Positions 34,209 to 43,065 of a stretch of 64,000 nucleotides of DNA are shown one piece after another. The notes below the pieces were generated by a model, which was not told the DNA's origin, did not search any database, and was given only the letters and a program-made list of their open reading frames with translations. Source of the DNA: Actinomycetota bacterium (GTDB taxonomy: Bacteria > Actinomycetota > UBA4738 > HRBIN12). The stretch spans positions 1-64,000 of the forward strand of contig DASSCU010000021.1 in NCBI GenBank assembly GCA_035697485.1, given 5' to 3'. Made by a program: the position numbers and the translations under genes. Within the stretch, counting starts at the first letter, position 1; every line of letters starts with the position of its first letter.

Positions 34209-35558
34209 CTATCGCTTCGGCAGCTTCGCCGAAGGCATCTTCATCATGCCGGGGATGCGCTTGCCGCCCATCATCGTGCGCATCATCTTCCTCGCGCTCT
34301 CGAAATCCTTGAGCAGCGAGTTGACGTCGGCGGTCGTGACCCCGGATCCGTTCGCGATCCGCAGGCGGCGCGACCCGGAGATGATACCGGGTTCGCGGCG
34401 CTCGGCCGGCGTCATCGACAGGATCATCGCCTCGGCGCGATTCAGCTCGCCCTCGTCGATCGCGCTGGCCATCTCCTTCATCGCGTTCTTGCCGCCCGGC
34501 ACCCCCGGCAGCATCTTCAGCAGGTCGCCCATCGAGCCGAGCTTCTGCACCTGCCGCAGCTGGTCGAGGAAGTCCTCGAACGTGAACTGTCCCTTCAACA
34601 TGTTCTCGGCCGCCTTCTGCGCCTCGGCCGTGTCGAGCTTCTCCTGCGCCTTGTCGATCAGGGTCAGCACGTCACCCATGCCGAGGATGCGGCCCGCCAT
34701 GCGGTCGGGGTAGAAGGCCTCCAGGTCGTCGGGTTTCTCACCCGTGCCGACGAAGTACACGGGGCGGCCGGTGACGGCGGTGATCGACAGCGCGGCGCCG
34801 CCGCGCGCGTCGCCGTCGAGCTTCGTGAGCACGAAGCCGGTGGTGTCGACCTCCCGCATGAACTCCCGCGCTTGCACGACGGCGTCCTGGCCGGTCATCG
34901 CGTCGGCAGCCATCAGCACGTGCTGCGGCTTCGTGACGTCCTTGATCCTGCGTGCCTGTCGCATCATCTCGGGGTCGACGTGCAGCCGGCCCGCGGTGTC
35001 GATGATCACGACGTCGGCGTCCTGGCGATCGGCCTCCTTCAGACCCTGCTTCGCCACCTTCACGGGATCCTTGCCCTCGGACCAGACCGGCACACCGATC
35101 TCGCGCCCGAGCAGACGCAGCTGCTCGACGGCCGCGGGCCGTTCGAGGTCGGCCGCGATCAGCAAGGGGCGCTTGCCCTTGCCTTTGAGGTGCCTCGCGA
35201 GCTTCGCGCAGCCGGTCGTCTTCCCGGAGCCCTGCACGCCGGCCATCATGATCACGGCCGGCCGGGCACCGCCGAGCTCGAACGGGCGGTGCTCACCGCC
35301 GAGGGTGACGGTGAGCTCCTCGTTCACCACCTTCACCACCTGCTGACCCGGCGTGAGGCTCTTCATCACCTCTTCGGAGAGCGCGCGCGCTCGCACCCGC
35401 TCGAGGAAGTCGTCGGCCACCTCGACGGCGACGTCTGCCTCGAGCAGGGCCGTGCGCATGTCGGCCAGAGCGTTATCGACCTGCTTCGGGTGGAGCTTGC
35501 CTCGCGACCGTAGCTTCTTGAACGTGCCGTCGAGCCGTTCGGTCAGCGTGTCGAACAT
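34209..35558 (-). CDS. ffh: Signal recognition particle protein Ffh
   Basis: Ffh is the SRP54 GTPase that targets nascent membrane proteins to FtsY. The 449-residue protein has the N domain, the G domain with P-loop GVQGSGKTTGCAKLA, DTAGRLHVD and TKLDGDARGGAAL, and a Met-rich M domain (KMMRTMMGGKRIPGMMKM) that binds 4.5S RNA and signal peptides. Its partner ftsY lies 1.2 kb upstream on the same strand. Confidence 0.97.
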   Translation of the reverse strand: MFDTLTERLDGTFKKLRSRGKLHPKQVDNALADMRTALLEADVAVEVADDFLERVRARALSEEVMKSLTPGQQVVKVVNEELTVTLGGEHRPFELGGARPAVIMMAGVQGSGKTTGCAKLARHLKGKGKRPLLIAADLERPAAVEQLRLLGREIGVPVWSEGKDPVKVAKQGLKEADRQDADVVIIDTAGRLHVDPEMMRQARRIKDVTKPQHVLMAADAMTGQDAVVQAREFMREVDTTGFVLTKLDGDARGGAALSITAVTGRPVYFVGTGEKPDDLEAFYPDRMAGRILGMGDVLTLIDKAQEKLDTAEAQKAAENMLKGQFTFEDFLDQLRQVQKLGSMGDLLKMLPGVPGGKNAMKEMASAIDEGELNRAEAMILSMTPAERREPGIISGSRRLRIANGSGVTTADVNSLLKDFESARKMMRTMMGGKRIPGMMKMPSAKLPKR

Positions 35559-35641
35559 CGGACCTCGTCGTGTCGTCTGCGGGATCGTGGCGCGGCCTGC
35601 CCGGAGGCGGGGAGGCGACTAGGATTCTACTGGGGGGTTGC

Positions 35642-36340
35642 ATGCCGGAGTCCGATCTGCGTGACGTGAGTCTGGTCGCGGTGACCAGCCACGAGATGCG
35701 AAGTCCGCTCGCCGCGATCCGCGGGTTCGTGGACATGCTGCAACGCAGACGTGACGAGCTGACCGAGGATGAGATCGATGAGTTCCTGCAGGTGATCGCC
35801 GCCCAGACCGACCGGCTGATCCGCCTGGCCGACGACCTCGTCACGATGGAGAGCCTCGTCGACGCGTCGCTCGCCGTGCACCCAGAGCCGATCGTGCTCG
35901 TGCCCGCCCTCGAGCAGCTCGTCAGGGAGATCCCAGGCGGCGAACGCGTCGAGCTGCGCGTCTCCACCGAGACGCCGCCGACGATCGAGACCGACGCCTT
36001 GCGGCTCGGGCAGGTGCTCACGAACCTGCTCACCAACGCCCTGAAGTACTCCGAAGAGGCCTCGCTGGTCGCCGTGGAGGTCGATCCCGTCGCGGGCGAT
36101 GAGATCGGCATCGCCGTGATCGATCACGGCATCGGCATCGAGGCCCTCGAGCGCGAGCGTGTGTTCGAGCCTTTCTACCGCACGGCCGAAGGCGCTCGTT
36201 CCGCGGAGGGTTCAGGCCTCGGACTCGCGATCGCGAGACGCCTCGTCGATGCCCTCGACGGCGAGGTCGCCGCCGAGCCGACGCCCGGCGGGGGTACTAC
36301 GTTCCGGGTCACGCTTCCGGTGCGTGCGGCGGGGCGCTGA
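35642..36340 (+). CDS. Soluble histidine kinase without sensor domain
   Basis: A 232-residue kinase with no transmembrane or sensory segment. HisKA starts almost at the N-terminus with His17 in VTSHEMRSPLAAI; the ATPase domain has NLLTNALKYS, DHGIGIE and GSGLGLAIARRL. The ATG at 35642 has GGGGGG upstream, with a TAGGAT box about 16 nt before the start. Its last 32 bp overlap the 3' end of the receiver gene on the opposite strand. Pairing with that receiver is likely but inferred from proximity only. Confidence 0.9.
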   Translation: MPESDLRDVSLVAVTSHEMRSPLAAIRGFVDMLQRRRDELTEDEIDEFLQVIAAQTDRLIRLADDLVTMESLVDASLAVHPEPIVLVPALEQLVREIPGGERVELRVSTETPPTIETDALRLGQVLTNLLTNALKYSEEASLVAVEVDPVAGDEIGIAVIDHGIGIEALERERVFEPFYRTAEGARSAEGSGLGLAIARRLVDALDGEVAAEPTPGGGTTFRVTLPVRAAGR

Positions 36341-36698
36341 GCACTCGTTCGACCGTCCGCAGCAAGGTGATGGGGCTGAACGGCTTCGTGAAGTACTCGT
36401 CGGCGCCCAGCGCCATCGCGCGTTCGCGCCCCTCCTCGCCGTCGGCCGTCACGATGATCACGCGCACCCCCGCGGTGACCGGATCGGCACGGACCGCGGA
36501 CAGGACCTCGGCACCGCTCGACCCCGGGATGTTCATGTCCAGGAACATCAGATCGGGCGGGTCGGCGCGCACCATCTCGAGCGCGCGCTGACCGTCGGCC
36601 GCCTCCTCGATCGAGAAACCCTCGCCCTCGAGCACGAGGCGCATCGCCTCACGCATCGTGGGGTGGTCCTCCACGATGAGGATGCGGACATCGGTCAA
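36309..36698 (-). CDS. Single-domain response regulator (receiver only)
   Basis: A 129-residue CheY-like receiver with no output domain: acidic pair ED at 10-11, phospho-acceptor Asp54 in MFLDMNIPG, and Lys105 in YFTKPFSP. It lies 29 nt downstream of ftsY on the minus strand and converges on the histidine kinase with a 32-bp tail-to-tail overlap. Without an output domain it must act by protein contact or as a phosphate relay. Confidence 0.9.
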   Translation of the reverse strand: MTDVRILIVEDHPTMREAMRLVLEGEGFSIEEAADGQRALEMVRADPPDLMFLDMNIPGSSGAEVLSAVRADPVTAGVRVIIVTADGEEGRERAMALGADEYFTKPFSPITLLRTVERVLSAPPHAPEA

Positions 36699-36727
36699 CG
36701 CGATCCCCTCCGCTCTCCTGTGTGAGG

Positions 36728-37789
36728 TCAGCCGGACAGCAGACGCTCGGCGAAGGCGTTCGCGTCGAACGGACGCAGGTCGTCGGCTCCCTCGCCGACG
36801 CCGACGAAGCGGACCGGCAGGCCGAGTTCCTCACGAACGGCCAGCACGATGCCGCCCTTCGCCGAGCCGTCGGTCTTCGTGAGCACCACCCCGGTCACCT
36901 CGACGGCGTCGGTGAACGCCCGGGCCTGCGCGATGCCGTTCTGCCCCGTCTGGGCGTCGAGCACGAGCAGGGTCTCGTCGACCTGCGCCCCGGCCTTCTC
37001 GATCACGCGCTTGACCTTGCCGAGCTCGTCCATCAGCGGGGTCTTCGTGTGAAGCCTGCCGGCGGTGTCGACGATCAGCACGTCGGCACCGCGGGCGATC
37101 GCCGAACTCACGGCGTCGAACGCCACCGCCCCGGGATCGGCGCCGCGCTCCTGGCTCACGAGCTGGGCACCGGCCCGCGTCGCCCAGACTTCGAGCTGCT
37201 CCCCCGCCGCCGCGCGGTACGTGTCGGCGGCTGCGAGGCTCACCTGCTTGCCTTCGCCGGCGAGCCGCTTCGCGAGCTTGCCGATCGTGGTCGTCTTGCC
37301 GGCGCCGTTCACGCCGACCACCATCACGACGCCCGGCCGGCCTTGGGGCAGGCGCAAGGAACCGTCGGGCCCGAGCACGTCGACGATCTCCTGCCGCAGC
37401 AAGGCAACCGGATCGGCGCCGCCTGCGAAGTCGGCTCTGACGCGCCCGACCAGGTCGGCCGAACCCCGCGGCCCGACGTCCGCCTTGATCAGGAGATCCT
37501 CGAGCTGGCCCCAGGCATCGTCGCCCGCGCCGCCTTTGAAGAGCGCCTTGACCTTGGCGCCGAGCCCCTCCCGGTGGAAGACGCCGCCCGACGCCCCGGC
37601 CTCGTGGCGCACGGGTTCGTGTCGCTGCTTCGCCGGATGCATGCGGGTGGGCTCGCGGACGTGGCCCTTCCCCGTGTGCGTGTCGCGCTCCAGCCGGCGC
37701 AGGCGTGCGCTCCTGGAGGAACGGATCGTGAAGAAGGCGACGACCGCGACGATCGCGAGCACCCCGAAGACGAGGATGTAGAACTCCAC
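36728..37789 (-). CDS. ftsY: SRP receptor FtsY with N-terminal membrane segment
   Basis: FtsY is the SRP receptor GTPase. The 353-residue protein starts with a hydrophobic helix (residues 3-21) and a basic linker, then the N domain and the G domain with VGVNGAGKTTTIGKLA, DTYRAAAGEQL, DTAGRLHTK and TKTDGSAKGG. The GTG start has no Shine-Dalgarno; a TAGCCT box lies 7 nt upstream and includes the stop codon of smc. So ftsY may be transcribed separately from smc. Confidence 0.96.
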   Translation of the reverse strand: MEFYILVFGVLAIVAVVAFFTIRSSRSARLRRLERDTHTGKGHVREPTRMHPAKQRHEPVRHEAGASGGVFHREGLGAKVKALFKGGAGDDAWGQLEDLLIKADVGPRGSADLVGRVRADFAGGADPVALLRQEIVDVLGPDGSLRLPQGRPGVVMVVGVNGAGKTTTIGKLAKRLAGEGKQVSLAAADTYRAAAGEQLEVWATRAGAQLVSQERGADPGAVAFDAVSSAIARGADVLIVDTAGRLHTKTPLMDELGKVKRVIEKAGAQVDETLLVLDAQTGQNGIAQARAFTDAVEVTGVVLTKTDGSAKGGIVLAVREELGLPVRFVGVGEGADDLRPFDANAFAERLLSG

Positions 37790-37796
37790 TGTCGCG

Positions 37797-37802
37797 AGGC
37801 TA
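37797..37802 (-). promoter_or_regulatory. -10 box of ftsY overlapping the smc stop codon
   Basis: TAGCCT on the minus strand, 7 nt before the ftsY GTG. Its first three bases are the TAG stop codon of smc. No Shine-Dalgarno precedes ftsY. Confidence 0.4.
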
Positions 37803-40800
37803 GCCGACCGGCTCGCCCTCTGGCACCTCGATCACCGGCTCGTCGTCGGCGGAGGTCTGGGGGGCAAACGCGACGGCCGCGGCTTCCCGTTCACCCTCGA
37901 GCCGGGCGTCGGTCTCGAGCGGCGTCGGGTGGTCGAGCTGCTGGGCGACCACCTTCGTGGTGCCGTCCTTGTTGAGCGAGATGCCGTACATCATCGCGGC
38001 GATCTCCATCGTGCGCTTCTGGTGCGTGACGATCAGCACCTGCGACTCCCTGGCGAAGCCCTCGACGAGCCGCAGGAACCGGTGAAGGTTCACATCGTCG
38101 AGCGCGGGCTCGACCTCGTCCATCAGGTAGAACGGCGAGGGGCGCGCGGTGAAGATCGCGAAGAGGAACGCCATGGCCGTGAGCGAGCGCTCCCCGCCCG
38201 ACAGCAGCGAGATGCGCTTGACCCGCTTGCGGCCGGGGCTCGCCTCGATCTCGATACCGCTCGTGAGCGGCTCTGCGGGATCGGTGAGCACCAGGCGGCC
38301 CTCGCCGCCCGGGAAGAGATCCTTGATCAGGCGCTCGAACTGCGTCGCGACGTCCTGGTAGGCCACGGCGAAGGTCTCGGTGATCTCGCGATCGACCTGG
38401 GCGATCACCTCGAGCAGGTCGCGGCGCGCCTTCCTCACGTCGTCGAGCTCGCGACCCATGAAGTCGTACCGCTCCTGCAGCGCCTCGAACTCGCCGGTCG
38501 CGAGCAGGTTCACGCGGCCCAGCAGGGCGAGCCGGCGCTGCACGAGCTCGGATCGCTTCTCGAGCGCCTCGATCGAATCGTCGTCGCCCAGCTCGGTGAG
38601 GAGCGCCTCGGGATCGGCCTGGTGTCCCTCACGGATCAGACGCTCCGCCTCGCGGATGCGTCGCTCGATGTCGCCCCGCGTGCGGTCGTCGCCCTCGTAG
38701 GCCCCGCGCAGGCGCTCGAGCTCGTTCGACGCGTCGCGCCACGCCTTGTTGACGGTGGCCTCACGCTCGGCGAACTCGCGCTCGGCGGCCGCGGCAGTGT
38801 CGCGCGCGCCTGCGGCCCCGAGCGCGGCGGCCTCGGCGCGAGCCACCTCTGCTTCCGCGGTCTGACGAGCGGCCTCGGCGGCCTCGAGCGCGGCCCTCAT
38901 CGCTACCGGGTCGTCGGCGGCGAGCTCGTTGCGCTCGGTCCGCAGCGCCGCCAGCCGCACGTCGTGGGCCGAGCGGTCGCGGCGCAGCGTCTCCACCGCC
39001 ACCCGGGCGGAGACCGGCGGCTGCGGCATCGGCGGCAACTCGGGCACGGGCTCGGCGGCCGCCGGCCCGAGCGACATCAGGCGCTCACGGGCCACCGCGA
39101 CGGTCTCGTCGAGCGCCGTCAGGCGCTGGTCGAGCAGCTCCTCCTCCTTGCGCATGCCGCTGAGGTCACGCTCGAGGCCGGCGAGACGCTCGGCGACCGC
39201 GGTGATCTCCGCGTCGGCGGCCTCGATCTGCTGCCGCAGGAAGTCGACCTCACCGCCGATCTCGTCGAGTCGTTGACGCTTCGGCCCGAGCGCGTTCGTG
39301 GTGGCCGACAGGTCGTGCACGACGACCTGGAGCTCGGCCCTGATCTCGCGGGCGCGGCCGTCGGCCTCCTTGGCCGTGTGGATCACAGCGGGACCGACGA
39401 GGACGCCTTCGGGGGTCACGAACGACGCGGAGGCGTGGCGGCCCTGCTTCTCCGACGCCTCGTGGACCGTCTCGGCGAGGTAGACGTCGCGGAGCACCGT
39501 GCTGACGATGCCCCGGGCAGCCGGCTCGGCCACGACCGCGGCGAGCAGCTTGCGCTCGCCGGCCAGGCCCATCGGCACGGGCCCGCCCGACGCGATCGCG
39601 AGGATCGCGCCGTCGCCCTCGGGAGCGTCGGCAAGCGCACGCTCGCCGTCGTCGTACACGACGGCATCGGCGAGCGGCCCGAGCGCTGCGACCAGCGCAC
39701 GCTCGAGCCCCGACTCGACCCTGACCAGGTCCTTCAGCAACCCGATCGCGCGGCCCTTGTGCCCCTTCAGGAAGCGGGACCCCGCCGTTTCCTCGATGTC
39801 CTGACGTCGGGCCTCGAGCAGATCGCGGCGCGCCTCGTGCCGGCGCCGCACGTCGTCGAGCTCCTCGATCTTGTCGATCAGGCCTCGGCGCTCGGCCTCC
39901 AGAGCCGCGCGCTTCTCGCTCATGGGCGCGGACTGGTCGTCGAACGACTCGATCTCGGCCTCGAGCCCAGCGCGTTCGGCATCGACCTCGGCGATACGGT
40001 CGCGCACCGACGTCAGCGACTCGGCCAGCCGCTCGCGTTCGCGTTCGCTCGACGCGAGCGAGCGCTCGAGCGCCTCAACCTCGGCGCGACGACCGGCCGC
40101 CTCCTCACCGACCCGGCGCCGGAGCTCCTCGATGCGGTGGCGTTCCTGTTCGGCCGCCCGGAACGCGTGCTCGGCGGCCTCGAGATCGCGCTCGCGGTCC
40201 TCGAGCTCGGCGACGACCCTGGTCAGCTCGGCCTCGATGCGGGCGATCTCGGTGTCGGCGGCGTCGATCCTCGCGGCGCGCGAGGCGTGCGACGCGAGCT
40301 GCTCGTGGGCGGCGCCCTCCCGCGCCACTGCCTCGCGGAAGGCCTGCTCCGCGCGGCGCCGGTCCTCGGCGGTGCTGCGGAAGCCGACCTCGGCCTCGGC
40401 GAGCGCGACCGACGCGGCGGCACGGGCGTCGGCGGCTGCGAGCACCTCGCCGTCGAGAGCGTCGAGCCGCTCGCGCGCGGCAGTGCGCTCGTCGAGACCT
40501 CGCTGCCACCCCTCGGCGCGGCGTTCCTTCTCCCGCAGCAGGGCGCGGAGGCGCGCAACCGCGAGGGTGCGCGAGAGCCGCTCGGCCTCGGCGGTGAGGC
40601 TCTCGTGCCTCTTCGCCATCTCGGCCTGCTGCTGCAGCGGCTTCAGCTGCCGGCGCAGCTCGGAGAATACGTCGGCGAGGCGCAACAGGTCCTGGTCGAG
40701 GTTCGCAAGTTTTCGCTCGGCGCGCTCCTTGCGGCGGCGGTGCTTCGCGACGCCCGCGGCTTCCTCGATGTACTTGCGGCGGTCCTCGGGCTTGGCGAGG

Positions 40801-41249
40801 AGCACCTCCTCGAGCTGGCCCTGCCCGACGACGGTGTGCAACGCCCGCCCGATACCGGTCTCGGCGAGCAACTCTTGCACATCGAGCAGTCGCACGACCT
40901 GACCGTTGATGCGGTACTCCGACTCCCCCGACCGGAAGATCGTGCGCGCCACCTCGATCTCGCTCATCGGCACCGGGATCTTGCCCGCCTCGTTGTCGAT
41001 CACGAGCTTGACCTCTGCCATGCCGAGCGCGGGGCGCGAGGGCGTACCCGCGAAGATCACGTCGGCCATGTGCCCGCCTCGTAGCGACCGGGCTCCCTGC
41101 TCACCGAGCACCCAGCTGATCGCGTCGACCAGGTTGGACTTGCCCGAGCCGTTGGGCCCGACGATGACCGACACGCCCGGGATGAACTCGAGCACCGTCT
41201 TGTCCGCGAACGACTTGAACCCGCGGATCGAGATCGACCGGAGGAACAT
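37800..41249 (-). CDS. smc: Chromosome segregation protein SMC
   Basis: SMC is the condensin ATPase. The 1149-residue protein has Walker A GPNGSGKSN at residues 31-39, a long coiled coil, a hinge region near residues 500-650 (RFLKGHKGRAIGLL to FVTPEGVLVGP), a second coiled coil, and the C-terminal signature LLSGGERSLTAMAFLFAI with Walker B YLMDEVEPALDD. The ATG lacks a Shine-Dalgarno and has TAGCAT 8 nt upstream. It follows acyP and precedes ftsY, as in many actinobacteria. Confidence 0.97.
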   Translation of the reverse strand: MFLRSISIRGFKSFADKTVLEFIPGVSVIVGPNGSGKSNLVDAISWVLGEQGARSLRGGHMADVIFAGTPSRPALGMAEVKLVIDNEAGKIPVPMSEIEVARTIFRSGESEYRINGQVVRLLDVQELLAETGIGRALHTVVGQGQLEEVLLAKPEDRRKYIEEAAGVAKHRRRKERAERKLANLDQDLLRLADVFSELRRQLKPLQQQAEMAKRHESLTAEAERLSRTLAVARLRALLREKERRAEGWQRGLDERTAARERLDALDGEVLAAADARAAASVALAEAEVGFRSTAEDRRRAEQAFREAVAREGAAHEQLASHASRAARIDAADTEIARIEAELTRVVAELEDRERDLEAAEHAFRAAEQERHRIEELRRRVGEEAAGRRAEVEALERSLASSERERERLAESLTSVRDRIAEVDAERAGLEAEIESFDDQSAPMSEKRAALEAERRGLIDKIEELDDVRRRHEARRDLLEARRQDIEETAGSRFLKGHKGRAIGLLKDLVRVESGLERALVAALGPLADAVVYDDGERALADAPEGDGAILAIASGGPVPMGLAGERKLLAAVVAEPAARGIVSTVLRDVYLAETVHEASEKQGRHASASFVTPEGVLVGPAVIHTAKEADGRAREIRAELQVVVHDLSATTNALGPKRQRLDEIGGEVDFLRQQIEAADAEITAVAERLAGLERDLSGMRKEEELLDQRLTALDETVAVARERLMSLGPAAAEPVPELPPMPQPPVSARVAVETLRRDRSAHDVRLAALRTERNELAADDPVAMRAALEAAEAARQTAEAEVARAEAAALGAAGARDTAAAAEREFAEREATVNKAWRDASNELERLRGAYEGDDRTRGDIERRIREAERLIREGHQADPEALLTELGDDDSIEALEKRSELVQRRLALLGRVNLLATGEFEALQERYDFMGRELDDVRKARRDLLEVIAQVDREITETFAVAYQDVATQFERLIKDLFPGGEGRLVLTDPAEPLTSGIEIEASPGRKRVKRISLLSGGERSLTAMAFLFAIFTARPSPFYLMDEVEPALDDVNLHRFLRLVEGFARESQVLIVTHQKRTMEIAAMMYGISLNKDGTTKVVAQQLDHPTPLETDARLEGEREAAAVAFAPQTSADDEPVIEVPEGEPVG

Positions 41250-41257
41250 GTGGGCGG

Positions 41258-41263
41258 ATGCTA
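41258..41263 (-). promoter_or_regulatory. -10 box of smc (leaderless)
   Basis: TAGCAT on the minus strand, 8 nt before the smc ATG, inside the short gap after acyP. Confidence 0.45.
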
Positions 41264-41291
41264 ACAGGGATGTGATTCTGACCGGCGCAAG

Positions 41292-41561
41292 CTACCGGAC
41301 CACCCGGAAATCCCGCTCGCCGGTCGGCCGCTCCTGCCGGACATCGACCCCGTCGACGTGGGCGAACGGCGGGCCTTCCGAGCACCAGGCGACGATCGCG
41401 TCGACCGCATCGGGCTCGCCCTCGAACTCCGCCTCGACCCGGCCGTCGAGGGTGTTGCGGACCCACCCGCCGATGCCGAGCGCCCGTGCCCGCTCGACGC
41501 ACGTCGACCGGAAGAAGACGCCTTGAACCCTTCCCCGAACCTCGACGTGAACCCTTCGCAC
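41292..41561 (-). CDS. acyP: Acylphosphatase
   Basis: An 89-residue acylphosphatase. The phosphate-binding loop is RGRVQGVFFRS, with the catalytic Arg in it, and the second catalytic residue is the Asn of VRNTLDGRVEAEFEG. The frame is open far upstream, but the GTG at 41561 gives family length and start. The gene lies just upstream of smc, a common actinobacterial position. The family hydrolyses acyl phosphates such as carbamoyl phosphate; its cellular role is not settled. Confidence 0.9.
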   Translation of the reverse strand: MRRVHVEVRGRVQGVFFRSTCVERARALGIGGWVRNTLDGRVEAEFEGEPDAVDAIVAWCSEGPPFAHVDGVDVRQERPTGERDFRVVR

Positions 41562-41610
41562 ACCGCCATCGTGCCATCGGCGACAGCCGATTGACCGTCC
41601 GCGCGTTCGG

Positions 41611-41616
41611 TACATT
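41611..41616 (+). promoter_or_regulatory. -10 box of pncA (leaderless)
   Basis: TACATT, 8 nt before the ATG at 41625. A TTGACC lies upstream at 41591-41596 but with only 14 nt spacing. No Shine-Dalgarno is present. Confidence 0.45.
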
Positions 41617-41624
41617 GAGCGCCC

Positions 41625-42212
41625 ATGGCAACCTACGACGCCCACACCGCCCTGCTCGTCGTCGACGTCCAGAACGACTTCGCCGACCCGTCCGGCAGTC
41701 TGTACGTCGCCGACGGGGAGCAGATCGTACCGACCGTGAACGCCGAGGTCGAACGCGCACGAGCGGCGGGGGCCCTCGTCGTCTACACGCAGGACTGGCA
41801 TCCCGAGCACACGCCGCACTTCCAACGCGACGGGGGGATCTGGCCGGTGCACTGCGTGGAGGACACGCCCGGTGCCGCGTTCCATCCGGACCTGCTGGTC
41901 GCGGACCACGAGGTCGTGCGCAAGGGCCACGACGGCCGCGACGGCTACTCCGGCTTCAGCGTGCGAGACCCCCTCTCAGGCGAGCGAGGGGACACGCTGC
42001 TGCACGAGATGCTCGTGGCCAACGGCATCGAGCGACTCGTGATCTGTGGGCTCGCCACCGACTACTGCGTGGTCGAGACCGTGCTCGACGCCAGGATGCT
42101 CGGCTATCCGGTCGAGGTGCTGACCGACGCCGTGCGCCCCGTCGAGCTCCGGCCCGGCGACGGAGCCACGGCCCTGGCGCGCATGCGCGAGTCGGGCGCC
42201 GAGCTCGTGTGA
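41625..42212 (+). CDS. pncA: Nicotinamidase
   Basis: PncA hydrolyses nicotinamide to nicotinate in NAD salvage. The 195-residue protein has the catalytic triad Asp14 (VVDVQNDF), Lys100 (VVRKGHDG) and Cys148 (GLATDYCVVET), and the metal-binding DWHPEH at residues 57-62. It is the only plus-strand gene between recG and the histidine kinase. Pyrazinamidase activity is expected of the family. Confidence 0.95.
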   Translation: MATYDAHTALLVVDVQNDFADPSGSLYVADGEQIVPTVNAEVERARAAGALVVYTQDWHPEHTPHFQRDGGIWPVHCVEDTPGAAFHPDLLVADHEVVRKGHDGRDGYSGFSVRDPLSGERGDTLLHEMLVANGIERLVICGLATDYCVVETVLDARMLGYPVEVLTDAVRPVELRPGDGATALARMRESGAELV

Positions 42213-42222
42213 AGGTCGCCGT

Positions 42223-43065
42223 TCAGCTCTGGCACTGAGGGCAGTAGAACGAGCTCCGCTGCGAGATCTTCACGCTCTCGATCGGCGTGCGGCACCGGCG
42301 ACACGGAAGCCCGAGCCGCCCGTACACCTTGAGCTCGGGCCCGTACTCGCCCGGGTTCCCGAAGAGGTCGACGTACGCCTCGTCGTCCAGGGTCGTGCCC
42401 CGGAGCTTGATCGCCTCCTGCAACACCTCCTGGATCGCGCGGTAGAGCCGCCGCACCTCCTGCGAGGACAACGCGTCGCTCATACGGTCGTAGCGGATGC
42501 CCGCGTGGAACAGCACCTCGTCGGAGTAGATGTTGCCGAGGCCCGAGATGAACTTCTGGTCCATCAGGAGCTGCTTCATCTTCGAGGCGCGATCGGCGAG
42601 CAGGAACTGGAACGTCGGCCAGGTGAACACCTGGTCGAGGGGGTCGATCGCGAGGTGCTGCAGCTCCTTGACCTTGCCGAGGTCGTCGGCACCCGTCACG
42701 AACATCTCACCGAACGTGCGCGGGTCGACGTAGCGCAGGTCGCCGCGCTGCTGGAACGTCAGCACGACGTGCGTGTGGGGAGGCATCGCGACGCGCCCCG
42801 TGCCCCGGTGGAACTGCCCGCTCATGCCGAAGTGCACGACCAACACGTCACCCGAGTCGAGGGTCATCAGGATGTACTTGCCCCGCCGCTCGACCTTCGT
42901 GATCCTGCGGCCGACCAGGCGCGAGGTGAAGTCCTTCCGCGTCTTGTGACGTCGGATCACGCGCATCGCGTTCTTCGAGCCCTTGACCTCGACCTCCTTG
43001 ATGCGCAGCCCCACGACGTCCTTCTCGAGGTCGCGGCGCATCACTTCGACTTCAGGCAGCTCCAC
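42223..43065 (-). CDS. Fpg/MutM-family DNA glycosylase lacking the N-terminal proline
   Basis: The 280-residue protein lies in the usual mutM place after rnc and has most family features: the helix-two-turn-helix segment FISGLGNIYSDEVLF, the Lys in RRGKYILMTL, and the four-Cys zinc finger CRRC...CPQC with KISQRSSFYCPQC. It begins Met-Glu-Leu-Pro-Glu-Val-Glu instead of Met-Pro-Glu-Leu-Pro. The Pro2 nucleophile of Fpg is therefore missing. The GTG at 43065 is the only possible start, because the frame is closed by TGA five codons upstream. It overlaps rnc by 14 nt. Whether it still excises bases is unknown. Confidence 0.88.
   Translation of the reverse strand: MELPEVEVMRRDLEKDVVGLRIKEVEVKGSKNAMRVIRRHKTRKDFTSRLVGRRITKVERRGKYILMTLDSGDVLVVHFGMSGQFHRGTGRVAMPPHTHVVLTFQQRGDLRYVDPRTFGEMFVTGADDLGKVKELQHLAIDPLDQVFTWPTFQFLLADRASKMKQLLMDQKFISGLGNIYSDEVLFHAGIRYDRMSDALSSQEVRRLYRAIQEVLQEAIKLRGTTLDDEAYVDLFGNPGEYGPELKVYGRLGLPCRRCRTPIESVKISQRSSFYCPQCQS

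Noticed and set aside
37929-41084. A 1051-residue open frame on the plus strand
   Set aside because: It is the antisense shadow of smc, produced by GC-rich codon bias; its composition is Arg/Leu/Glu-rich repeats with no family motif, and smc is unambiguous.
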